Source: Rhipidocladum racemiflorum
Lineage: Eukaryota > Streptophyta > Magnoliopsida > Poales > Poaceae
Length of the DNA: 64,000 nucleotides
NCBI GenBank assembly: GCA_036346355.1
Contig: CM070576.1
Location: 13,375,558-13,439,557, forward strand
Direction of reading: 5' to 3'
The notes under the pieces: generated by a model
Databases searched by the model: none
What the model was told of the DNA's origin: nothing
What the model saw: the letters and a program-made list of their open reading frames with translations, nothing else
Made by a program: the position numbers and the translations under genes
Shown: piece after piece, positions 55,200 to 64,000 of the stretch
Layout of the letters: every line of letters starts with the position of its first letter
How positions within the stretch are numbered: the first letter of the stretch is position 1

Positions 55200-55935
55200 G
55201 TGCTGCTCTTGCCTGTGCTGTTCTGCAGTGGAAGGGAGGTCGGCTTACAGTAACACAGTTTACTGCTGTTACGAGTTGTTTCACAGCTCTTGATGTGTTT
55301 CCCATTGGCTGTGTGTTTGCAAGTGTGTTTGTGTTCTACAGTTTGGCTCCCGTGCAGGTTATGTTGCGACATGAAGTCTTGCACAACGAATAAATGGTGT
55401 GTTTGCTTTTCACCAAGCTACCTGATTTGGGTATGCTTGAATCGGTGTGTGAAGCACTGGTGTGCTAGCTTTCTCCAGATTGGTGTGGTATTCACAATCC
55501 AGCTGGTTTGTGTTGATTTGCTGTCTGTTTGGAATAAGGGTGTGTGCACAAACCTAATGGTATATGTGATTGATGAACCATAAATTCAGCTTGTGCTTGG
55601 TTGATGAAAACTGCATATACGACGTATGTTGTTATGTGTATGTCAATCCTGCGAGTTTGAGCACGGATGATCTGTTGCTATTTTCATGTGCTAATATGTT
55701 GAACTAGCTTATCTTTTTTCTTGCCGAGTTTCTCTAGTAATTATCAGAAGATGGAACTATTTTCATACTTAGAAACAGAGTAGTTCTTAGAGATACATCG
55801 ATTCCGATTTCCTGCTGCAGCAACAATACACATGCTTGCTTAATCTATATGAGCTGTGCTCATGGGTCGAAGATAGTGTTCATGAAACGCTAATTCATAG
55901 GGGATGTGGTCATGGAACTGTTAATAAGAGTGCTG
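55200..55935 (+). other. 3' flank of gene copy 2, paralogous to 31940-32695
   Basis: The 3' untranslated or flanking DNA is similar to that of copy 1 over about 740 bp, with small indels (for example CTGTTTGTTTGG-type changes). The duplication unit therefore covered the gene plus at least this flank. Confidence 0.7.
55389..55394 (+). terminator. Possible polyadenylation signal, gene copy 2
   Basis: AATAAA about 200 bp after the stop codon, conserved in position with copy 1 (32110-32115). Confidence 0.45.
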
Positions 55936-56461
55936 GTTCTGTGAAGGTTATTGTAAGTTGTAGCTCTTCGAATAACTGAGCGCTTGCTTGGCAGGTGTGT
56001 GCGCGAGGGGAGTGTATAGGCATCATCTGGATGTTTTTGTCCCAAAAAACATCCAAACTTTGGAACACATCCGTAGGATCAACTCACCTCGAATTCAGGA
56101 GGGAGTGCATCGATCTGAAAACAAATCCAATGGCTACGAATTTGGATGATGATTGCTAAAAAAAATATCCGGATGAAACTTATCAAAACCCGTGCGGGAG
56201 TTGTACATATCGCTTGCCTGTGTTCGAGCTTTGCTCGACGTGTGCACTTGCGAGAGCCAGGTTTTTTCTGTGTGCATGTAGGTATGTGGGTTTGTGTTTA
56301 TAGCCCGACTGCTGTCCTTTAATAAATGCCGGTGCTTTGGCTATTTTTTTTTTAAAAAAAAAGTAGTAGCTCTTCTTTCTCCTCCTCTACTTCTTTGTGG
56401 ATGAGTTGTCACAATCTCTCCTCTCCCATCCTGCCTAGTTGGGAGCACTTTGTATTGTATG
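55936..56461. other. Spacer, no gene seen
   Basis: Past the end of paralogy with copy 1. 56280-56370 ends in AATAAATGCC, then a T/A-rich run, possibly the 3' end of an old retroposed sequence. Not strong enough to name. Confidence 0.35.
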
Positions 56462-57507
56462 TAGAGGTGGGCGTCGTGCCGTGCCGTGCCGGTTCGGCCC
56501 GGGCCCATCGTGCTTCGGGCCGAAACCGTGCCGTGCCATGACGGCCCATCGTGCCCACCGTGCCGGGCCGTGCCGGCCCGACTCACTTTTGGCGAGCCCA
56601 AGCCCGGCCCATTTGCGCTTCGTGCCTGCTTCGTGCCGTGCCGGCCCAAGCCCGACCCATTTTTACTATTGTGACGAACAAAGAAATAAAACAAATCACC
56701 ACTACTAAACTACCTATTTTAATTACATAAGAGACTAATCACATCAACAAAATGTCAAACATAAATGCAATGCTTGAAAATGCCCTGAATCAATAATATC
56801 TGCCAACTTTTAAGCCTTAATCCGTGATTTCGCGTTCGTTAATTGCCGTACGCACGGCCCGCCTAAATCGTGCCGTGCCGCGTGCCGTGTCGCCCGTCAT
56901 GCCTGGTTCCGGCACAGACGCTCTGATTGCAGGCTCCCCGCCCGGAACTGCGTCTTGCCGTGCTTTGCACCGTGCCATACCATCTAGGATGGCAAAAATA
57001 CCGTGGTACCCGACCGATGGGTCCGGTCCGGTCCGAAGTTTTGACTCCACGGGTATGTTATTTTCGGTCCGGTTCGGTCCGGTCCGGTCTCATTTTGGAC
57101 CCGTGGGTACCTGCACCGACCCGACAAGAAAATATCCATTGTATAAAATAGAATTGTAGATAACAAATATCATCTATTGTTGCTTATTGTTGCTTTGTTA
57201 TTATATGCATGTAGTCTATTTCTTAATCCGAGTAATAAATGAAAATATTTGCCTTAAAATTTAATCAAATCCTATAAACTTTAGCTACTCGAACAAATAA
57301 AAATAGAATTATATTTTTGGGTCCGGGTACCCGCCGGGTCCGAGTTTGGACCCGTGACTAACTTCGGGTCCGGGTCCGGGTCCAAACTTCGGGTCTCGGG
57401 TCCGGGTCCACGGAGGTTGGACCCGGAGGTACCCGGACCCGTTGCCATCCCTAATACCATCGTGCTTCGGGCCGGCCCAAAAAAGCCCGGCCCAATGCCC
57501 ACCTCTA
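56462..57507. mobile_element. Non-autonomous hAT element (outer), hosting a second hAT
   Basis: Ends TAGAGGTGGGCGTCGTGCC and, inward from the right, TAGAGGTGGGCATTGGGCC. Perfect 8-bp target duplication ATTGTATG (56454-56461 and 57508-57515). Without the nested element it is about 570 bp, with GC-rich arms made of GCCGTGCCGGCCCG words and an AT-rich centre. Open frames on both strands in the arms are repeat by-products. Confidence 0.92.
56985..57453. mobile_element. Non-autonomous hAT element (inner), nested
   Basis: Ends TAGGATGGCAAAAATACC and, inward from the right, TAGGGATGGCAACGGGTCC. Perfect 8-bp target duplication ATACCATC (56977-56984 and 57454-57461). Arms are rich in GGTCCGG/CCGGGTCC words. 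It lies wholly inside the outer element and is therefore younger. Confidence 0.92.
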
Positions 57508-57515
57508 ATTGTATG

Positions 57516-58700
57516 AGGTCTTAGATATTGTTGAGAATATATGGTTTGGATATATGAAAATAGTACGAACGAATTTGTTATAAAAAATATTTCATATTTA
57601 AAACTTTTTTAATATACGAGGATAAAAGTTAGTGATCGCAGTGGATCCTGTTAACTTTGAGAAACCAAAAACGTCAATTTTTTGTGATTGTAGGGAGTAA
57701 TTTAGCTCTCTCTTTTTTGCCATAAGTAACATAAAACAAACGCAAAGGGCTTGCCGCATGTACAAACATATCGCTTTCAGGAGTCGTCTTGTTCTACCAA
57801 TTTAACTTGATTCATACATGCTATGTCTGTCTCTCTTTTTCCTTTTCTTTTTTTGTTAGTACAATATTTTCCGTAGATAACTGATAGTTGTTGGAACACC
57901 TGTGGCAGTAGTCTATCAATCTTTTACGATTGTCGAGAGTAATTTGTGGGTTGTCTGTGGATAAGTTGTCTTATTATTTTAATCTCGGTCACTATTTTGA
58001 GCTACTATTGTGGTGGTGTGGAACCACCGGGTCTCTCTCTCTTCTTACTCGTCAGACTGCTTCTTGTTTTTCGGGGAACCTGCCTGTCCTCTTTCTTCCT
58101 TTTCTTTTTATAGGGCAGGCCTGAGGATATGCACGTCCTCGTCGGCCTTCTTTTTCCTTCCTGGTTCTCGCCAAGGGCTAACTTGACTTTTCCTTGGGTC
58201 TTCCCCACCTGTGTCGGGTTTTTTGTCCTCTATTCATATACCCTTTGTAGGGGTTCAACGGGGATTTCACTTATGTTAGGGTCTCAGATTAGCCTGACAC
58301 ACCCTGGCGTACTAGGGAGGGGTTGTTGGGGAGTGTCAGATCTTGGTGGTTCGTGCTACGTTTGCGCCGGAAAGAGACGTAGCCGAGGGGAGTTCCCTCC
58401 GTTTTCCTCCTCGCTCACGAGGAAACTTCCCCTCGTCGCGGAGGGGCGGTCTTTATTCTTTTTCGCCTTTACCGGGATGGTCTCCTAAGGTAAGGATTTA
58501 TAGCTTTATCGAAGGAGAGGTTGACGTTTATAAATCCGTTCATGTGGGTCGATGACGCGTGGTGTTTTCGATTAGTTGGCCGAGGGGAGGGCTGAGCCTA
58601 GCCGCCCACCACACTAGCCCCTCATGTCACGGGTAGAAGTCGCTCATTACTGGGATGCAACATTAAACGTCCGAGTTTTTTTTTTTTTTTTTTTATAGGG
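57516..58700. other. Spacer and probable retroelement leader, no gene seen
   Basis: 57516-57990 is AT-rich spacer. 58000-58700 is more GC-rich, with GGGGAGTGTCAGATCTTGG and CCTCGCTCACGAGG words and a 19-20-base T run at 58679-58697. It probably belongs to the LTR or leader of the element that supplies the frames at 58860-61751. No LTR pair could be shown. Confidence 0.35.
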
Positions 58701-58859
58701 ATAGGGTTTTCCGATGGTGGCGAGTTCATCTTCTTTGGCTCCGCATTTCATCCGTTTTCTTTCTCGTTTGCATTCTCCTCTCGTGCCTGGCTCCTGATCT
58801 CCTACCCACCTAGATCTCCATGGGTCCTAGGCGCCCCTAAGATAAAACCAGTTACGAGC

Positions 58860-61751
58860 GAAGAGGATGCCGCAGGATTATCCCCGCTTTGGGGCGGTCG
58901 GCGTTGAGTTCTCGCCGACTCGATGCACTAGCGGCTGATTTTGGGGTATACGCCCTTCCATGCGCCTCCGGTGGTGAAGAAACCCCTCACCTCAGGCAAA
59001 TGAAGCGATGGTGTTCGCGGCATTTCTCGAGGCAGACTTCGTTTCCGCCGCCTCTACTATCATCGACGGGTTTTCCATGCGGAGCTGTCACGGCTACTAC
59101 TCCTAATGCCATCGCACGATTGGCGGTGTTGAATGGGCTTTCGCCCGGCTGGAATCCACCTGACAGGCGCTTGTTTTCTCTCATAGAAGACGCGCTTTGG
59201 CAACCGGCAACAGAAGCGAGGAACGAAGGCCGTAAGTCATGTTTCGGTTCTCTCGAACTTCCAGGCATTTAAGAGATCTCTTATAAAGGAAAACACAGTA
59301 GCAGCCGCCAAGGGGAAATGGGACTCAGGATGGATGTCCCGGAGGTATTATCAAATTCTCGTTGGCACGTACTCTCCTCTTCATACTACAAAGCGTCCAG
59401 ACCGCGCGATTCGATCCCCTAATTGGAGCGCGACCATGAAGAAATTAGACATCTTGACTATCTGAAGGCCCTTCGTGCCCTGTGTACAATTCGTGATTTG
59501 GTGGAAGATTACTGCCTATGTCGTATCGACCCTTTGGCCAGGAGTTCCCCCGTTACTCTGGGAGCGGTCGCTGGGAGGTACGGTGTCCGTGATTCGTCCT
59601 GAAGGGGTACAAGACCGGGCGTGGGGCGTGAGAGATTGGCTCGCAAGCTCGGCCCTTGCCAGGCAACAGAGTATGAGGCTGCTATGGGCGCCGTGGGGGC
59701 CACCCGATGTTCTCGCTTTTATCGATCGACGCCGCGCGCCTCATCCCCGAGGGTCGCTTGGCTCTCGCCTCGCTAAACGAGCAAGGTTAGCTCGTGTTGC
59801 GCTGCCCCAAGCTTGGCGCTGCCGGGTGGGAGGCGAGGATTCGGGGGATGATGACGACAAGGAGGCGGATTGGGATTCGGAGGAATCCGCGGACGAGGTG
59901 ATTCCTCCGGTTCGTGGCGGCTACGCCTCTCCGCCTCCACCCTCCGGATTCGGTGGGTGCGGGGGTCCCTCCGAACGATTCCCTTGGCTGTTGTGGCGAA
60001 CCCTCGCATGTGCCATCTGCCTCAGATCTGAAGCTTTCCTGAGGCAACATCAAGTCCGACTGCTGTGGGGGAGGTTCCCTCGGCCCTCCCACTTGACCCT
60101 TCTGTTAATGTGCCTGTTGACGGGAGTCAGTCCCCCGGGTATTCATTTCTGGGGATTCCCGGAGTGGAGACTATCGACATATATGACGAGGATAATGGAG
60201 ATTCTCCGGCTGCGGAGTGCGCACAAGGGCAACTTGAAGATGGGACTGCCGCCGCGACAGGGGAGACTCGGGGTTTGCGGTTGAACATTTCCACTCCTGA
60301 CACCCCCACTGGGGGAGAAGGTCTTACTCCTGATACTTTTCCCGCCAGCTCGTTAGGGTGCGATATTCTTTCAGTCTTGATGAGGTTAATCACGAGGAGT
60401 TAATAATGCGGAGGAGGCGGAGGATTTAACACCGTTGAAACAGGTCCAAACTGGGGCGCGTGCCAGTCCTTTGCCTGTCGCGGAGGAGGAGGGTCGAGAA
60501 CCTCCGATTCCAATTACTCAAGGCGTCCCGGATGAGGGGATTTTACCTTCGGGCCCGCCACCTGCGGGTGGTGTGGGCTCTTCCTTTGTCCGCTTTGATT
60601 TGTCGGATTTTTCACCTCAGATTTTGAAAGGGGGGCTGTTTCTCCGCTCCTTAAGAAAGATGCGCTGCCTTTTCTCCTTACAATAAATCTGTGGCTTTAT
60701 TTGAGGAAGTCAATGACCTTTCTCTGCGAGATCTCGATGGACCATCATCTAAAGGTATCCTTCCTTTTGAGCTTATCCTACCGTATCAATGTCTTTCAAT
60801 ATCCTCGCTTCATATCTTCTCCATTTTTAGGGGCTGTACTTCGCTTGAGAGATATCACGTCGATTTCGGACGTGCCTTGGGTCAGTTCAACAAGGGGCCC
60901 AGGATTGTGAGGCCGCGAAGGAGCAGTAAGCGGAACTAGAGGCGGAGAAGGCTAATCTATCAAGGGCACTTCAGGACTCGAGGACTCGTTGGCCAAAGTG
61001 TAGGTGAAGCGTCCCAGTCGGGACTTAGCCGCGAAAAATGCAGAATCAGTAGGGGTAATTTCTGATGAGGGACCGTCTCGCCGAGGAGGAGCGAAATGCA
61101 TGGCGGCGGAGCGAACGAAAAGAAGAAGGATGATCGAATAGAGGAGTTGAAAAACCTATTGGTGGTTGTTGAAGAAGGCAAGAACATGTTGAAGAAGCAA
61201 GTGGAGGAATTCCCTCTCAACTCGCAACGGGCGCGGAGCGAAGTTCAAATGCATCTTCGTAACGCTCAACGAGCGGAGGAGCGTCACAACATGGTTCAGA
61301 CGAATTGGAATCCGTTGTCTCGGGATTCACGGGGCTCTGAGGCCTTCCTTCAAAGCACTCCCTCGGTTCGGTATTGATGCGGCTCAGTCGTATTCCTTCC
61401 TCCACTGAAGTCGTCTCCTTCCTTGAGAAATCTACTAAGATTTTTGGGGATTCAGCATCGACCTTCGGCGACATCGCGCGAGATTGGGCTCGTGAAAACG
61501 GCTCAGCTATTGGAGGCAAAAGGATGTACTCATATACGCGAGCATTTCGGTTTTCTTCTGCAGCTCGTCGTTCACGGGTTCGAGATATCCCTTCGCCGGT
61601 GAAGCCTTCCTCCGCCGCATCTAGATTATCGTCAAGTTTTATGTCGATTTCTGAAGCAAAGACGGAGCCCACTGCAAGGGAGTCAGTTCGTCGAGCTCGT
61701 GCTGTGATGCGTGATTCGGGGAAAGGCAAAGAGAAGCTGCCTCCTTCTTAG
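58860..61751 (+). pseudogene. Decayed gag-like ORF of a gypsy-type element
   Basis: Plus-strand frames are broken by many frameshifts. In 58990-59210, switching frames gives ANEAMVFAAFLEADF, then FPPPLLS and TPNAIARLAVL, which resemble the conserved words of the putative gypsy-type transposon domain (Transposase_28 style) found in plant retroelement ORF1 proteins. Further on are an acidic region (59845-59900), and at 61110-61300 a heptad-rich helix (RIEELKNLLVVVEEGKNMLK), followed by FLEKSTKIFGDSASTFGDIA (61410-61470). The overall order (domain, acidic linker, coiled coil) suits such an ORF1. No intact product is possible. Confidence 0.5.
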
Positions 61752-62065
61752 TTGGTGTATCTTCGTGTGAGGGGATTTTTGTAGACACTTGGGTTAAATC
61801 ACTTATTTTATCAAATGACCATGTATGTTCGTTCGCTCTCACGGGTCCCTTCGTCCGAAAAAGCGTTTAGCTTCTCCCAATGGAGACCAAACGTCGATGT
61901 GAGTATTAGCGGGACTTAATGGTCCGGCGAACTTCTCGGGGGACGTGTAGACGCTTGGGCTTCTCGCGTTAGTATTTAACTCTGGCCCTTTTCACCTTCC
62001 TCGCCCACCTTGTTAGTATCAGAGTAGACGATCGCTCTCTTCCCCTGCCTTCCTTTGATTTTTCA
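61752..62065. other. Non-coding gap between retroelement frames
   Basis: About 310 bp with stops in all frames. Contains GGTCCGGCGAACTTC and a short region before the next ATG; nothing else recognised. Confidence 0.4.
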
Positions 62066-62399
62066 ATGGCTGACCTCCCCTGGGAAATTATGGAAGAAGA
62101 CCCCATTTTTGCCAACCTGGATGAGGGGCCGCCGGTGGCAGAGATCCCGCCACTGCTGGAGGAGGAGGGAGCCCCTATCATGGTTCCTGATCTTACAGGT
62201 GACGCTCGCCCGGGTCTTCCCACGACGATTTCGAGGCCTTCATTGAAGGTCTATGGGCAGATTCGACGTGATAATGGCCGCAGAGGAGGCCCTCGCCCGA
62301 GACCTCGCCAACCTCGACATTTTGATCGGGATGGTGCCGCGGTTGCTAGAAGCCAAGGACGCCCTCGCGGAAGCCGTGGCGCGTGCTAATCGCATCTAA
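62066..62399 (+). pseudogene. Small acidic plus coiled-coil frame, frameshifted (retroelement-associated)
   Basis: Begins ATG at 62066: MADLPWEIMEEDPIFANLDE, then a proline/glutamate-rich stretch with LLEEEGAPIMVPDL. After ARPG (about 62213) the better frame shifts and ends with a clear amphipathic helix, EEALARDLANLDILIGMVPR to AEAVARANRI, before TAA at 62397-62399. Not a family I can name. Because it sits between the decayed ORF1 region and a tandem array it is most likely a second frame of the same element. Confidence 0.4.
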
Positions 62400-62823
62400 G
62401 TCCGCTTCGTTTCGTGTAAAAGCTATTGTTGGATTACTGTTCTATGTATGCTTGGAACGATGTTATGTAATTCCCAGTCGGGGATTGGTGCTTGTATCTG
62501 TTCTTTGTCTTCTCTGTTTGAATTCCTTCTGATCTTACATTCTTAGCTTCCTATCGTGCCTTGAGTAGTAGTCGTGAAATGATCTCATATGGTTGCATAA
62601 TGCGTAAGCACCCCCTCCCTCCTTGCCGAGAGAAAAACGGGATACCGCTTGGGCGTATTTTCTCAATGACTTGGCGAGGGTAGTACGACGTGTTCTCCGG
62701 TCCTTCGGAGCGAAGGTGAGGTTGGTACCTTAACCCGACGGTTATTTCGTGAATAGATGAACGGGACAAATGAACGGATTGTAGTGTCGGTGCGACTAAC
62801 TACCCACTAATTCTTACCCTCGC
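62400..62823. other. Non-coding DNA before the tandem array
   Basis: 62400-62560 is AT-rich, like a 3' untranslated region. 62560-62820 has no domain. No terminal repeat is found. Confidence 0.4.
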
Positions 62824-64000
62824 GAGGCAACGGACTCGTAGCGAGGATGGGTGGGACTTACGCCCAACCAAGCATCCGCGAAATCCTACCCGCACGAGGC
62901 AACGGGTCTCCTGAGCGAGGATGGGTGGGACTTATGCCCGACCAGGCATCGCGAAATCCTACCCGGCACGAGGCAACGGGGTCTCCTGAGCGAGGATGGG
63001 TGGGACTTATGCCCGACCAAGCATCCGCACAATCCTACCCTGCACGAGGCAACGGTCTCCTGAGCGAGGGATGGGTGGGACTTATGCCCGACCAAGCATC
63101 CACAAATCCTACCCGGCACGAGGCAACGGGTCTCCTGAGCGAGGATGGGTGGGACTTATGCCCGACCAAACATCCGCAAATCCTACCCGAGACGAGGCAA
63201 CGGGTCTCCTGAGCGAGGATGGGTGGGACCTATGCCCGACCAAGCATCCGCGAAATCCTACCCGGCACGAGGCAACGGGACTCTGTAGCGAGGGATGGGT
63301 GGGACTTACGCCCGACCAAGCATCCGCGAAATCCTACCCTAAGACGCAGGCAACGGGTCTCCTGAGCGAGGATGGGTGGGACTTATGCCCGACCAAGCAT
63401 CCGCGAAATCCTACCCGACACGAGGCAACGGGTCTCCTGAGCGAGGATGGGTGGGACTTATGCCCGACCAAGCATCCACAAATCCTACCCGGCACGAGGC
63501 AACGGGTCTCCTGAGCGAGGATGGGTGGGACTTATGCCCGACAAAGCATCCGCGAAATCCTACCCTAGACGAGGCAACGGGTCTCCTGAGCGAGGATGGG
63601 TGGGACTTATGCCCGACCAAGCATCCGCAAATCCTACCCGGCACGAGGCAACGGGTCTCCTGAGCGAGGGATGGGTGGGACTTATGCCCGACCAAGCATC
63701 CACAAATCCTACCCTAAGACGAGGCAACGGGTCTCCTGAGCGAGGATGGGTGGGACTTATGCCCGACCAAGCATCCGCGAAATCCTACCCTAAGACGAGG
63801 CAACGGGTCTCCTGAGCGAAGGATGGGTGGGACTTATGCCCGACCAAGCATCCATGAATCCTACCCTAAGACGAGGCAACGGGTCTCCGGAGCGAGGGAT
63901 GGGTGGGACTTATGCCCGACCAAGCATCCGCGAAATCCTACCCGGCATGAGGCAACGGGTCTCCGGAGCGAGGGATGGGTGGGACTTATGCCCGACCAAG
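62824..64000. repeat. Tandem array of about sixteen 74-bp units, cut by window edge
   Basis: Units start GAGGCAACGGGTCTCCTGAG, continue CGAGGATGGGTGGGACTTAT, GCCCGACCAAGCATCCGCGA and AATCCTACCCGGCACC-type ends. Starts read at 62824, 62896, 62970, 63046, 63120, 63194 and 63269, so the period is 72-76 bp, with single-base indels (CGAGG against CGAGGG; CCGGCAC against CTAAGAC). The left-most unit is the most divergent, as at an array edge. Open frames on both strands within the array (for example RPSIREILP and GWVGLMPDQAS repeats) arise from the repeat and shift frame with its indels, so no protein is called. Confidence 0.92.

Noticed and set aside
59475..60284. 269-residue frame as an independent gene
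   Set aside because: It is one of several shifted frames in the decayed gag-like region. The antisense is also open, and the related words lie in different frames.
62847..63815. Repetitive proteins of the GWVGLMPDQAS or SYPARGNGSPER type
   Set aside because: They are translations of the 74-bp array. Unit indels change frame repeatedly and both strands are equally open, so no real coding is likely.
62824..64000. CRISPR-like array
   Set aside because: Units are directly tandem without unique spacers, and the context is a plant nuclear genome.

Overview
The window is nuclear DNA of a flowering plant, almost certainly a grass (Poaceae). The evidence is a dense nest of grass-type transposable elements (Stowaway and Tourist MITEs, hAT elements with GC-rich interiors, a CACTA element, a long-TIR Mutator-like element, a probable Helitron, Ty1/copia and Ty3/gypsy LTR elements, an L1-type LINE) around a duplicated NB-ARC/LRR gene. 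Species cannot be fixed by reading alone. No bacterial-type operon, CRISPR array, rRNA or tRNA gene was seen.

Layout. 1-16.4 kb is a transposon nest: a minus-strand LTR end (to 896), a small CACTA element (1083-1704), a Stowaway MITE inside a duplicated block (block A, about 2.64-4.69 kb), CACTA-like debris, LTR debris, and a retroelement full of CGGA-N3-TCCG palindromes that is split by a solo Ty3/gypsy-type LTR (11144-13571, target duplication GATAC). 16.4-25.8 kb holds two more copies of the duplicated block (B and C). They are separated by a 1981-bp Mutator-like element (20329-22309) and carry further insertions (tandem-repeat insert, hAT MITE, probable Helitron). An LTR (25806-27294) and a 118-bp Tourist MITE lead into gene copy 1.

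Genes. The only host genes I can support are two paralogous NLR-like genes of the same unusual type: copy 1 (28174-31932) and copy 2 (46601-55193, split by a 4.8-kb retroelement). Both have an NB-ARC-like region with an abnormal P-loop (no Walker lysine) and an abnormal kinase-2 motif, an ARC2-like segment, a long LRR region and the same three introns/exon joints. Both lack a visible first exon, and both carry frameshifts, so they read as pseudogenes or as remnants of a locus that expanded by tandem duplication.

Between the genes lie a 4914-bp Ty3/gypsy element on the minus strand (33466-38379, target duplication GTTAA), block D, a copia fragment split by a 5'-truncated LINE whose 5' junction carries filler DNA, and a gypsy LTR fragment. 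Copy 2 is broken by a young gag-only (TR-GAG type) LTR element (50138-54921). To the right are a hAT inside a hAT, each with a perfect 8-bp target duplication, then a decayed gypsy-type gag-like ORF region and a tandem array of about sixteen 74-bp units that runs off the window.

The repeated arrangement of block plus NLR copy, with different transposons in each copy, lets the insertions be ordered against the duplications. That is the main information value of this window.
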